A stretch of 18,713 bases of DNA from an archaeon (lineage in GTDB: Archaea; Hydrothermarchaeota; Hydrothermarchaeia; JALTZZ01; JALUTC01), in NCBI GenBank assembly GCA_027051265.1, contig JALTZH010000070.1, positions 1-18,713 of the forward strand, read 5' to 3'. The position numbers and the translations under genes were made by a program. The notes beneath the pieces are model-generated. The model was not told where the DNA came from, did no database searches, and saw only the letters and a program-made list of their open reading frames with translations. Shown piece by piece: positions 7,689-15,541 of the stretch (the stretch's first letter is position 1; every line of letters starts with the position of its first letter).

Positions 7689-8060
7689 ATGGCTAAGAAA
7701 AGTTATATAAAATTCGAAGTTCCAAAAGAATTAGCTGATAAAGCTTTAGAAGCTATACAAATAGCTAGAACGACGGGAAAGATCGTTAAAGGTACAAATG
7801 AAACAACAAAATATATAGAAAGAGGACAAGCAACTCTTGTTTATATTGCTGAGGATGTAGATCCAGAAGAAATTGTTATGCATCTTCCACCCTTATGTGA
7901 GGAAAAGAACATACCTTATATATATGTACCAAGTAAAAAAGAACTAGGTAAAGCTTGTGGTATAAGTGTTGCTGCTGCATCTGCTGCTATAATAAATCCA
8001 GGTAAGGCTAAGGATATGGTTGATGAAATAATTGAAAAACTTAAAGGTTTAAAGAAGTGA
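7689..8060 (+). CDS. rpl7ae: Ribosomal protein L7Ae, kink-turn RNA-binding protein
   Basis: A 123-residue protein of the normal archaeal length. It binds kink-turns in 23S rRNA and is also the core protein of C/D and H/ACA guide RNPs and of archaeal RNase P. Family words are [21 protein letters not shown] (split across residues 27-47), the RNA-contacting NETTK, the [14 protein letters not shown] segment (55-68) and the hydrophobic loop AAASAAII near 100-107. The ATG at 7689 follows a strong Shine-Dalgarno. It heads the conserved archaeal cluster L7Ae-S28e-L24e-NDP kinase. A C/D box RNA, which would need this protein for assembly, lies at the end of the same plus-strand gene run. Confidence 0.98.
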   Translation: MAKKSYIKFEVPKELADKALEAIQIARTTGKIVKGTNETTKYIERGQATLVYIAEDVDPEEIVMHLPPLCEEKNIPYIYVPSKKELGKACGISVAAASAAIINPGKAKDMVDEIIEKLKGLKK

Positions 8061-8067
8061 TGAATAT

Positions 8068-8283
8068 ATGCCAAGAGAGGATAAAGGATTTGCTGCAGAA
8101 GTCTTAGAAATTATTGGTAGAACGGGTATGTGTGGAGAAGTAACACAAGTTAAAGTTAGAATTCTAGAAGGTAAAGATAAAGGTCGAGTAATAAGAAGAA
8201 ACGTTCGTGGCCCTGTTAGAGTTGGTGATATTCTCATATTGATGGAAACTGAAAGAGAAGCGAGAGAGATTAAGGCACCATGA
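8068..8283 (+). CDS. rps28e: Small-subunit ribosomal protein S28e
   Basis: A 71-residue OB-fold protein of the 30S subunit, found in Archaea and eukaryotes. It shows the family pattern [20 protein letters not shown] and the closing [13 protein letters not shown] and [11 protein letters not shown]. It starts seven bases after the L7Ae stop, and its last four bases (ATGA) contain the start of L24e, so the two are translationally coupled. Confidence 0.97.
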   Translation: MPREDKGFAAEVLEIIGRTGMCGEVTQVKVRILEGKDKGRVIRRNVRGPVRVGDILILMETEREAREIKAP

Positions 8284-8474
8284 TCTTGTGTAGTTTTTGT
8301 GGTAGGGAAATAGAAAAAGGTACAGGAAAAATGTTCGTAAGAAACGATGGTACAATATTATATTTCTGTAGCAGAAAATGCGAAAAAAACATGTTAGAAC
8401 TAAAAAGAGATCCTAGAAAGCTTAAGTGGACAAAAAAATATGTTAAAGGAGGAATTAAAAAAAGAGAAAAATAA
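8280..8474 (+). CDS. rpl24e: Large-subunit ribosomal protein L24e
   Basis: A 64-residue zinc-ribbon protein of the 50S subunit. The ligands are C4-x2-C7 and C30-x3-C34. The basic tail [16 protein letters not shown] is typical. It begins inside the S28e stop (ATGA overlap) and ends 28 bases before ndk. Confidence 0.97.
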   Translation: MILCSFCGREIEKGTGKMFVRNDGTILYFCSRKCEKNMLELKRDPRKLKWTKKYVKGGIKKREK

Positions 8475-8502
8475 ATTATTTTAGTTTTTTAGGTGATAAT
8501 CT

Positions 8503-8949
8503 GTGGAACGAACATTTCTCATGATTAAACCAGATGGTGTGGTTCGAGGATTGATCGGTGAGATTATCTCTAGATTAGAGAGAAAAGGATTAAAAATTGT
8601 TGCCCTTAAGATGATTAAAATCGATAGAAAGAAGGCAGAAAAGTTATACGAACAACATAAAGGTAAGGATTTCTTCAAGGAATTGATAGATTATGTTACA
8701 TCAGCTCCCGTTGTTGTTATGATCGTTGAAGGAAGAGATGCAACGAAGGTCGTCAGAAAAATAATAGGAAAAACCGATCCAATTGAAGCAGAACCAGGTA
8801 CTATAAGATTTGATCTTGCAATGACCATAGGAAAAAACATCATACATGCAGCGGATTCAAAAGAAAGAGCAGATATAGAAATGAAACTGTTCTTTAACGA
8901 TAATGAAATAATGAATTATAAGAGAGTTGATGAAAACTGGATATATTGA
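8503..8949 (+). CDS. ndk: Nucleoside diphosphate kinase
   Basis: Equilibrates nucleoside di- and triphosphates through a phosphohistidine. The 148 residues contain K9 in IKPDGVVRG, the PGTIRFD nucleotide-binding segment (98-104) and the active-site H115 in NIIHAADS. All key residues are present. Start is a GTG at 8503, supported by AGGTGAT at 8491-8497 with five bases between; no in-frame ATG fits better. The gene overlaps tatD by 20 bases. In many euryarchaea ndk is followed by the IF2 gene infB; here it is followed by tatD. Confidence 0.97.
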   Translation: MERTFLMIKPDGVVRGLIGEIISRLERKGLKIVALKMIKIDRKKAEKLYEQHKGKDFFKELIDYVTSAPVVVMIVEGRDATKVVRKIIGKTDPIEAEPGTIRFDLAMTIGKNIIHAADSKERADIEMKLFFNDNEIMNYKRVDENWIY

Positions 8950-9682
8950 TGCGCATTGTCATATCTTTTTTATAGGAGATGTAAATAGGGTTATAGAGAG
9001 GTGTATAGAAAAAGGATTATCTTTAGCTATTGAAACTGGAATAAATCCAAAAACAAATAGAATCGTATTAAAAGAGTCAGAGAAATATCCTGTAATAAAA
9101 GCAGCATTGGGATTTCATCCTACTGATCTTTCAAGAAGTAATGAATTGAAAATCTATGAGGAAATTAATTTCATAGAAAGAAATGCTAACAAAATAATAG
9201 CCATTGGTGAGGTTGGTTTGGATTATTACTGGATTAAGGAAAAAGAACTAAAAGAAAAACAGAAACGTTTCCTTTATGAATTTATTGAATTAGCTGATCG
9301 TATAAATAAACCACTTATTATTCATTCAAGAAATGCAGAAGAAGAATGTCTCGAGATTTTATCGACATCAAGTACCGATGTCATATTACATAGTTTCCTA
9401 TGTGAGAAGATTTTTAAAAAAGCTTTGAGTTATGATTTTTATATCTCAATACCATCAATTATATATAAAGATAAAAGATATTCTTTTTTAGCAAAAACAC
9501 CTATGGAAAGAATTTTAACTGAAACGGATTCACCGTTCCTTGATCCAATAGGCTTTAGAAAAAATGAACCATGGAAAGTTATCTATTGTATAAAAGCATT
9601 GTCAAATTTGAAAAAAATAGAAGAAGAAGAAATTTTAAAGCATGTCGTTAATAATTTTAATAGGTTATTTAAAACTCGATGA
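8930..9682 (+). CDS. TatD-family metal-dependent hydrolase (predicted DNase)
   Basis: A TIM-barrel amidohydrolase-superfamily protein of 250 residues; bacterial and eukaryotic relatives degrade DNA and act in repair. The metal ligands are in place: D7-A-H9-C-H11, E94 in GEVGLD, H132 in IHSRN, H154 in LHSF, and D200 in [11 protein letters not shown] start at the ATG at 8930 rather than the TTG at 8927 because [11 protein letters not shown] matches the usual short N-terminus. It overlaps the end of ndk by 20 bases, so it is read from the ribosomal-protein operon. Its stop codon (9680-9682) lies inside the C box of the guide RNA that follows. Confidence 0.93.
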   Translation: MKTGYIDAHCHIFFIGDVNRVIERCIEKGLSLAIETGINPKTNRIVLKESEKYPVIKAALGFHPTDLSRSNELKIYEEINFIERNANKIIAIGEVGLDYYWIKEKELKEKQKRFLYEFIELADRINKPLIIHSRNAEEECLEILSTSSTDVILHSFLCEKIFKKALSYDFYISIPSIIYKDKRYSFLAKTPMERILTETDSPFLDPIGFRKNEPWKVIYCIKALSNLKKIEEEEILKHVVNNFNRLFKTR

Positions 9683-9726
9683 TGAATTTGCCGAGTGCTG
9701 AACTATGATGAAGAATCACTTTCTGA
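9679..9726 (+). ncRNA. C/D box sRNA, predicted double guide for 2'-O-methylation
   Basis: All four boxes are present in order with normal spacing: C box ATGATGA (9679-9685), a 12-base guide (9686-9697), D' box CTGA (9698-9701), C' box ATGATGA (9705-9711), an 11-base guide (9712-9722), and D box CTGA (9723-9726). Only three bases separate D' from C'. Archaeal C/D sRNAs bind L7Ae, Nop5 and fibrillarin and direct methylation of the target base paired five positions upstream of D or D'. The D' guide ATTTGCCGAGTG is complementary over about 11 bases to ACTCGGCAAAT, which I recall as conserved in archaeal 23S rRNA; this is from memory, not a search. The D guide AGAATCACTTT has a target I cannot name. 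The C box overlaps the tatD stop codon, so the RNA is probably processed from the tatD mRNA. The true ends should extend a few bases beyond the boxes. Confidence 0.88.
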
Positions 9727-9873
9727 TAAAATCAAACCAATCTTCACTTGAGTGGAAGTAACATTTTAATTTAATACTTATAAAAAGCTAATTTAGTAGT
9801 CGCTTATATATATTTCCTTAAGCATTTGTTTCTACTATACCAGAAGCTCTCGCTCTCTAAGACGGTTAGGAAA

Positions 9874-10860
<987 letters not shown>

Positions 10861-10887
10861 TCAAATAGAAGTAATTTTGTTGTTAGT

Positions 10888-10959
10888 TGGACCCGCCGGG
10901 ATTTGAACCCGGGATCTCCCGCCTGCCAAGCGGGCGTCCTTCCACTAGACCACGGGCCC
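10888..10959 (-). tRNA. tRNA-Ala, anticodon GGC
   Basis: A 72-base minus-strand cloverleaf. The acceptor is GGGCCCG with CGGGTCC and A73, and it includes the G3-U70 wobble pair that marks alanine tRNAs. The anticodon arm is CCCGC-TTGGCAG-GCGGG, giving GGC for GCC and GCU codons. The T-arm is CCGGG-TTCAAAT-CCCGG. No intron or encoded CCA is seen. It lies 26 bases after the DUF1152 stop and 36 before kae1 on the same strand, so it is embedded in a run of protein genes. Confidence 0.96.
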
Positions 10960-10985
10960 TATAATAAAATTAAGAATTTAACAAC

Positions 10986-11912
10986 TTAAACATTATAACT
11001 TTCATTATAACTTTCCTCAAAATACAATTCCGTATAATAACCGTTTTTTCTTAAAAGATGATCCGCTTCTTTTAAGGTTTTATTTTCAACGAGTTTAGCT
11101 ATTTTACTATGACAGAAAACAATTTTTGGATCAAAATAAAAAGTTATTAAAGAAAATGGTGTAAGAAATACATTTCTTGTTTTATTTCTTATTTTAAATG
11201 CTCCGAATACACCTCTAGCAGCATCTATTACAAGTTTGGAAGCTTCGGTTATTGTTTTTCCTGCAATTTTATCCATTATTTTTATATCTTCGTAATCTAT
11301 ACCTATACAACCTAAAAAACCTCTATCTTTTATTATTTGAGCAAGATTTCTTATTATTTCGTAAAATCTAAGTTCTCCATCGTTTCCTAATCCTATTACT
11401 CCAAGAATTGAATTATCTAAATTTTTTAATACACATAACATAATACTGTCAGCTAATGGGCTTCTTATACCTTTTTCATCTCCTAGTGCTAAAACATCTC
11501 CACCAACATCTATTCCAAATACTATATCAATATTGTTCTCTCTTATAAACTTATTCAATTCACTCGAAACCTTCTTCGAACCTTCATTTATATCAATTAA
11601 AAGAATTTTTTCGTTAAAAATCTCCGCAACTACACTTTCTGTGAATCTAACGTTATAATATGTTTTAGTATCCTTTGAAGCAAAAGCTAAACAATCACCA
11701 ATTCTTTCAGCATTAACTATTTCAGATATTCTTCTTGGACCTGGTTTTGGATCTAAACTTTTTCTTTCCCATGTTAAACCAGCTAATATTGTATCGATAC
11801 CAAATCTTTTCAAGAAGTTTCTAGTAGGAATTGTGCCGATTATATCTCCTCCTCCACCTATACCTATTAGAAGTGCTTTCTTTTTATCTCTTATTATATC
11901 AAATATTTTCAT
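10986..11912 (-). CDS. DUF1152-family protein
   Basis: A conserved, mainly archaeal protein of unknown function. The family signature is the glycine-rich loop LLIGIGGGGDIIGTIPTRNF near the N-terminus, which looks nucleotide-binding. FGIDVGGDVLALGDE and VIGLGNDGEL are further conserved glycine and acidic segments. I chose the ATG at 11912 (308 residues) over the TTG at 11942, because MKIFDIIRDKKKALLIG gives a compact lead into the first strand and a smaller overlap (14 bases) with the Brix gene. It is inside the MetE-like/HTH/Brix/tRNA-Ala/kae1 run. No function can be assigned from sequence. Confidence 0.87.
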   Translation of the reverse strand: MKIFDIIRDKKKALLIGIGGGGDIIGTIPTRNFLKRFGIDTILAGLTWERKSLDPKPGPRRISEIVNAERIGDCLAFASKDTKTYYNVRFTESVVAEIFNEKILLIDINEGSKKVSSELNKFIRENNIDIVFGIDVGGDVLALGDEKGIRSPLADSIMLCVLKNLDNSILGVIGLGNDGELRFYEIIRNLAQIIKDRGFLGCIGIDYEDIKIMDKIAGKTITEASKLVIDAARGVFGAFKIRNKTRNVFLTPFSLITFYFDPKIVFCHSKIAKLVENKTLKEADHLLRKNGYYTELYFEESYNESYNV

Positions 11913-12381
11913 ATTTATTCCGAAAAATTCTTCTTTTTTCAATCTGTAATAAATCCTGAACGTATTTTATACTGTCATCTACTTTTCTTATTCTTATTTC
12001 TAAACCTGTTTTGAAAAGAATCCTTTTATCTTTAGTTACGGCATCCAGTTTTTCGTTTAAAATATTTTCTAGCTTATATATGAATGAATCTTTAATTCCT
12101 TCGTATTTAAAGTTCTTATTCTCCCGTATTAATTTTACTCCTGAAATATAAATTATAATATATATGTATCCATCACGATCCATTATAGCTATTCTACTTG
12201 GATTTGCTCGTATCTCACTTATATGGATCAATCGATCTTTTGTATCTAACATTTCTAGAATTTCTTCTAAGCTGCTTTTTCCTCTAGTTAAATAGATGGC
12301 ATTTTTTATCGAATATTGTAAATCTTTACAGAAGCTCCTTGTTCTTCTTGAAGGTTTTCTCGATGTTGTTATTATTATCAT
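11899..12381 (-). CDS. Brix-domain ribosome-assembly protein
   Basis: A 160-residue protein made of one Brix domain, the archaeal counterpart of eukaryotic Imp4, Brx1, Rpf1 and related 60S and 18S assembly factors. The opening MIIITTSRKPSRRTRSFCKDL is the hallmark of the family, and alternating beta strands and helices follow, including SRIAIMDRDG and LFKTGLEIRIRK. Archaeal Brix proteins are about this size. It probably binds precursor rRNA during ribosome assembly. It lies eight bases after the HTH gene and overlaps the DUF1152 gene by 14 bases, so it is inside the same transcription unit. Confidence 0.9.
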   Translation of the reverse strand: MIIITTSRKPSRRTRSFCKDLQYSIKNAIYLTRGKSSLEEILEMLDTKDRLIHISEIRANPSRIAIMDRDGYIYIIIYISGVKLIRENKNFKYEGIKDSFIYKLENILNEKLDAVTKDKRILFKTGLEIRIRKVDDSIKYVQDLLQIEKRRIFRNKYENI

Positions 12382-12389
12382 AATATTTT

Positions 12390-12623
12390 TTAATCCAATA
12401 TTATTTCCTTTAATCCCTTTTTCTTAGCATTACTAAGCTTTTTTAATTCTCTATAATATTTAATCGTTTCTTCAGCTAATCTTATTTTGTTAAATGCTGA
12501 TTTTAGTATTTTACTAACTCTTGGTTGTGATATTTTTAAAATCTTAGCAATTTCTTCCTGTTTATATCCAAGCATATAATATCTTAGAACTTCTGCTTGC
12601 CTTTTAGTTAAGATTCCGTACAT
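12390..12623 (-). CDS. Short helix-turn-helix DNA-binding protein, Tfx / sigma-70 region 4-like
   Basis: A 77-residue protein with a helix-turn-helix over residues 5-40 (LTKRQAEVLRYYMLGY, EEIAKILKISQPRVSKIL). A helical tail follows. The pattern LT-x-RQ-x-EVL...G...EEIAKIL.IS..-VS-x-I resembles archaeal Tfx regulators and LuxR or sigma region 4 modules. Tfx of methanogens is about twice as long, so this is the DNA-binding part only. It overlaps the end of the MetE-like gene by 16 bases and precedes Brix by eight. It may regulate its own operon, perhaps at the dyads between 13642 and 13690, but that is inference. Confidence 0.8.
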   Translation of the reverse strand: MYGILTKRQAEVLRYYMLGYKQEEIAKILKISQPRVSKILKSAFNKIRLAEETIKYYRELKKLSNAKKKGLKEIILD

Positions 12624-13603
12624 ATCTCTCTTTTTGCAAGAGAAACTATTTCAAGAACCCTTTTTGCTGTTAATTTGTTTGGAAATCCTCTCAATCCACA
12701 GTCAGGACCTATGAACATCAATCTATCGTTTAATCTCTTAATTATATTTTTTAATCTATTTTTGACTACGTTTAGATTCTCAACATAATCTTCATCACAA
12801 ATAGTACCTTTTGTTTTTAAAACTTCTGCATAAATTTTATCAACATCAGTTCTAATAATTCCTGCTCTAATGAATTTATCATAAGATTCAAGATCTTCTT
12901 TTTTTACGAGTTCTAAATTTAATGGATTCGAAGCAAACTCACAACCTATTATTTTTATCTCAGAATTTAATATTGGTTCCAGTACTTTCATGCTATGTAA
13001 ATGTATCTGAACATTTTTAAAACCTTTTGCAACGATATTTAATATATCGGTAATATCATCGTTACTAATATTCATCAAATCAACAAATCCTATACTTGGT
13101 TCATCTATAGAAATTGTATATGTTTTTAAATATTTTTCATTTATGATAGAATTTTTCACGAAGCATCTTATGCTTCGAGCAATGTTTTCCAGTAAATCTT
13201 TATGTATGAAATTCCCAAATTCTCTAAGATAAAGATCAACAGGACCGGTTACACAGATTTTTAACAATACTTCTCTACCGTATTTTTCGTAGATATTTTT
13301 CGAATATTTTTTAAGTATTTCTACTTCAGGGATAATTGCCTGTTTTTCTTCAATTAGAAATGGTTCTTTTTGAAATTCTTTAATAGGTTTAAGAAATTGT
13401 TCATGCATATCATATAGCTGCGGATAGCATGCAACATCCAAACCAGATTCCAGTTTCATCAGAAACGATGTTAACACTTCATTCACGAATTCTTTAGGAA
13501 TACTTTCAGATATTATTATTTTTTTATATATGTTAAAATAATCTTCAATTATTCGTTTATTTTCAACTGGGAAACTTCCAACATCATCCGTTAGCAACCT
13601 CAT
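12608..13603 (-). CDS. MetE-like protein (core domain of cobalamin-independent methionine synthase)
   Basis: A 331-residue protein with the C-terminal TIM-barrel domain of MetE and no N-terminal duplicate, like archaeal core-MetE proteins. VGSFP at 8-12, SIDEPSIG at 165-172 and GPDCGLRGFP at 299-308 match the family. In classical MetE, zinc is held by His-x-Cys, Glu and Cys. Here the corresponding residues appear to be H201, E222 and C302, but the HxC motif reads H201-L-H203, so one cysteine ligand is replaced by His. The protein could make methionine from an unusual methyl donor, or be a zinc methyltransferase with another acceptor. It is the first gene of the minus-strand block leading to kae1. 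Start is the ATG at 13603. Confidence 0.82.
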   Translation of the reverse strand: MRLLTDDVGSFPVENKRIIEDYFNIYKKIIISESIPKEFVNEVLTSFLMKLESGLDVACYPQLYDMHEQFLKPIKEFQKEPFLIEEKQAIIPEVEILKKYSKNIYEKYGREVLLKICVTGPVDLYLREFGNFIHKDLLENIARSIRCFVKNSIINEKYLKTYTISIDEPSIGFVDLMNISNDDITDILNIVAKGFKNVQIHLHSMKVLEPILNSEIKIIGCEFASNPLNLELVKKEDLESYDKFIRAGIIRTDVDKIYAEVLKTKGTICDEDYVENLNVVKNRLKNIIKRLNDRLMFIGPDCGLRGFPNKLTAKRVLEIVSLAKREICTES

Positions 13604-13641
13604 AATTTAAGGAAAAAAATTATTCTCTTAAACTTTTGTAC

Positions 13642-13690
13642 ATGCATATGCATCTAATCAAACAAAACCATTCATAGTAATACCTATGAA
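13642..13690. promoter_or_regulatory. Divergent promoter region with two dyads, possible operators
   Basis: Between the MetE-like gene (-) and arlC (+), two inverted repeats stand 17 bases apart. ATGCATATGCAT (13642-13653) is a perfect 12-bp palindrome. TTCATAG-6 bases-CTATGAA (13671-13690) has 7-bp arms. The first lies just upstream of a TATA-like GTTTAAGAG on the minus strand (13626-13636), the second about 70 bases upstream of the arlC start. Either could bind a dimeric regulator of one or both operons. The sequence is directly seen; function is inferred. Confidence 0.35.
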
Positions 13691-13760
13691 AAATTATACG
13701 TTAATTTTCTTGTGAAATCTTTCTTCTAAAATTTTCTCCTTAAAGTTCATTAATATTAAT

Positions 13761-14297
13761 ATGATTAAAAATCTACTTGAAAAATTGAAGAGAAAAAGAA
13801 AAGAAGAAAGCGAGGATGACCTTCTTGAAGGTCTTGAACTAGAAGAAAAAGAAAAAGAAGAAGGTGAAGAGGAACTAAAACTTGAAGAAAACAAAGAAGT
13901 TATACCGTTAGAGGAAGAAAAAAAGGAAGAGGTTCGAGATGATAATATTAGTAAAATTATGGAAAAAATGACGGAATTTGATAATCAGATTGTAAATCTT
14001 AGTTCAAGTATTACTTCAATAAAAAAAGATATTGATGAAATAAGAAATGAAATTGGAAAAATAAATGATACTCTTAAGGATATAACTTTATTATATGAAG
14101 TTGTATCACAACAGATAAATCCTTTTGTTGGATATTCTAAATTAACCGCTCTCTCTATTCAAAAGATTGAAAGTTTAGAAGAAGATATAAAAAAGCTAAA
14201 GGATGAAATAGACAATTTAAAAACCGATTTATATTTGCTTCTACCTAGAAGAATTGATGTAGATAAAATCATAACAAAAATATTGGAAGGTGAATAA
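13761..14297 (+). CDS. arlC: Archaellum accessory protein ArlC (FlaC)-like
   Basis: A 178-residue cytoplasmic protein of the archaellum motor complex. In euryarchaea ArlC/D/E link the motor to chemotaxis through CheF. Residues 1-62 are very rich in Glu and Lys and of low complexity. Residues 62-107 and 133-158 are predicted coiled coil. Between them lies the family hallmark LLYEVVSQQINPFVG (110-124). Start is the ATG at 13761, with no Shine-Dalgarno, so the mRNA may be leaderless. It is the first of three adjacent archaellum genes. An opposite-strand serine-rich reading frame here is only the mirror of the Glu/Lys-rich coding. Confidence 0.83.
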   Translation: MIKNLLEKLKRKRKEESEDDLLEGLELEEKEKEEGEEELKLEENKEVIPLEEEKKEEVRDDNISKIMEKMTEFDNQIVNLSSSITSIKKDIDEIRNEIGKINDTLKDITLLYEVVSQQINPFVGYSKLTALSIQKIESLEEDIKKLKDEIDNLKTDLYLLLPRRIDVDKIITKILEGE

Positions 14298-14298
14298 T

Positions 14299-15036
14299 TT
14301 GGAAGAATTTAGATTTCTAAGTGATAGTGAAATAGATGCAATAATAAATGAATATCGAGGAAAAATACCTTCATTCTTACTTGACCAGATTAAAGAGAAG
14401 GTTAAATCAAAACCTATTACAGAAGAGCAACTGAGAAAGATTTTAGACGAAACAGCTAAAGAGTATAAAAAAGAATCAAAACCAATAGAAGAATTGAATG
14501 AAATAAAAGGTTTGGTATCTGAATTACATAGAATTATAAAAGAATTCAAAGAGAAGAAAAAAACAAAAGAAACAGTGGAAGAAAAAAAAGTGGAAGAAGA
14601 AAAGAAAGAAGAGGAAAAAATTCCAGTATTAAAAGAGGAAGAAGTTAAAGAGCCAATGATTTTGGAAAAGAGAAAATACAGACTCGAAAAAATCCCAGAT
14701 GATGCAACATCAATTATAATTGCGATGAAATGGCTAGACTTTCTTTTGGAAAGAGTTGGTTTAAATAATTTATCCGATGTTCTCGAATATTATATTGATT
14801 TAGGATGGATTTCTGAGGATGTTCACATGCAACTCATGAAACTTGCACGTGGAATAAAGCTGATAAAAGAACCAGATTGGAAACCAACTGAAAGATTAAC
14901 CTTGGAAGATCACATAATATCTCTGCTCTTTATAGAAAGATTACGTGGTGGCAGAATACCTCGAGACTTCTTAGACAAATTATATCAGGAAATAAACTTT
15001 ATCAAGAAGACAGTAGAAAAATTCTATGGGGTTTAG
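14299..15036 (+). CDS. arlD: Archaellum accessory protein ArlD/ArlE (FlaD/FlaE)-like
   Basis: A 245-residue cytoplasmic archaellum protein. The N-terminal half (1-125) is helical and ends in a Lys/Glu-rich stretch. The conserved FlaD/E domain covers about 128-186, with RLEKIPDDATSIIIAMKWL and LNNLSDVLEYYIDLGWIS. I place the start at the TTG at 14299, not the GTG at 14290, because AGGTGA (14288-14293) is then a Shine-Dalgarno with five bases of spacing, as in ndk; the GTG would lie inside that site. This start comes one base after the arlC stop. The gene overlaps the next one by 11 bases. Whether D or E is the better name needs alignment. Confidence 0.87.
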   Translation: MEEFRFLSDSEIDAIINEYRGKIPSFLLDQIKEKVKSKPITEEQLRKILDETAKEYKKESKPIEELNEIKGLVSELHRIIKEFKEKKKTKETVEEKKVEEEKKEEEKIPVLKEEEVKEPMILEKRKYRLEKIPDDATSIIIAMKWLDFLLERVGLNNLSDVLEYYIDLGWISEDVHMQLMKLARGIKLIKEPDWKPTERLTLEDHIISLLFIERLRGGRIPRDFLDKLYQEINFIKKTVEKFYGV

Positions 15037-15430
15037 TGTAGTTGTTGCATACATTCTCCTTACAATTTCATTTTTGGTAGCATTTACAACCTTTATCGAT
15101 ATATATATGAATATAATAGATATAAATTTCTTGTTTGAGAAAAAATTGAATGAAGAATTCATAATTCACGATTGTTATAATATTACACCATGTTCACCAT
15201 GTAACTTTACTGCAATATTAAATAATACGGGAAAGGCTACGATAAATCTTAAGTATTTAACTGTTGTATTCGATGGAAAGCTTCATAACTATACGTATTC
15301 TTCCAAATATTTATTTCCTTTAGAAAGTGAAAACATTACAATACTAAATGTTTCACCAACTAATCTTAGACTAAAAATAGTGACAAGACATGGTGCTATT
15401 TCATATTCAAATTGCAGAATAATATCCTGA
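15026..15430 (+). CDS. arlF: Archaellum stator protein ArlF (FlaF)-like
   Basis: A 134-residue single-pass membrane protein. The N-terminal helix (about residues 4-30, FSVVVAYILLTISFLVAF) is followed by an extracytoplasmic beta-sandwich-like domain with several N-X-S/T sequons and four cysteines. ArlF, with ArlG, anchors the motor to the S-layer, and it is homologous to archaellin in its N-terminus. The call rests on this architecture and on position just after arlC and arlD, with an 11-base overlap; the sequence match by itself is modest. A general pilin-like protein is the alternative. The expected partner arlG does not follow. Confidence 0.75.
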   Translation: MGFSVVVAYILLTISFLVAFTTFIDIYMNIIDINFLFEKKLNEEFIIHDCYNITPCSPCNFTAILNNTGKATINLKYLTVVFDGKLHNYTYSSKYLFPLESENITILNVSPTNLRLKIVTRHGAISYSNCRIIS

Positions 15431-15541
15431 AATAATTTAAATATAAAAATTTTGCATTTTAACAAGAGGAATAAATAAAAAATTAGTTTTAATATTTAAG
15501 TTTTTTTAAATTTTTAAAAATTAATAATTAATAATAATTTT
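15431..15541 (+). terminator. Very AT-rich gap: T-tract terminator of the arl operon and promoter of the DUF429 gene
   Basis: This 111-base gap is almost wholly A and T. The run TTTAAGTTTTTTTAAATTTTT near 15496-15516 (given here as its outline) is a likely archaeal T-tract terminator, and the ATATTTAAG word just before it may serve as the TATA box for the gene starting at 15542. No Shine-Dalgarno is present. Confidence 0.4.

Noticed and set aside
7677-7691. UGAUGA just before the L7Ae start codon, as a C-box or kink-turn for L7Ae autoregulation
   Set aside because: The bases are explained by the Shine-Dalgarno AGGTGAT plus spacer, the same pattern seen before ndk. There is no partner CUGA and no flanking helix.
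8057-8063. GTGATGA between the L7Ae stop and S28e start as a second C/D sRNA
   Set aside because: No D, D' or C' box follows at a fitting distance; the sequence is the L7Ae stop codon and the S28e upstream region.
10888-10959. Reading this tRNA as tRNA-Gly(GCC)
   Set aside because: A five-base-pair anticodon stem can be formed only with loop TTGGCAG, giving GGC, and the G3-U70 pair marks alanine.
13694-13894. Serine-rich minus-strand reading frame opposite arlC
   Set aside because: It is the complement of the Glu/Lys codons at the start of arlC and has no family resemblance.
14290-14298. GTG start at 14290 for arlD
   Set aside because: The GTG is part of the AGGTGA ribosome-binding site that fits the TTG at 14299.
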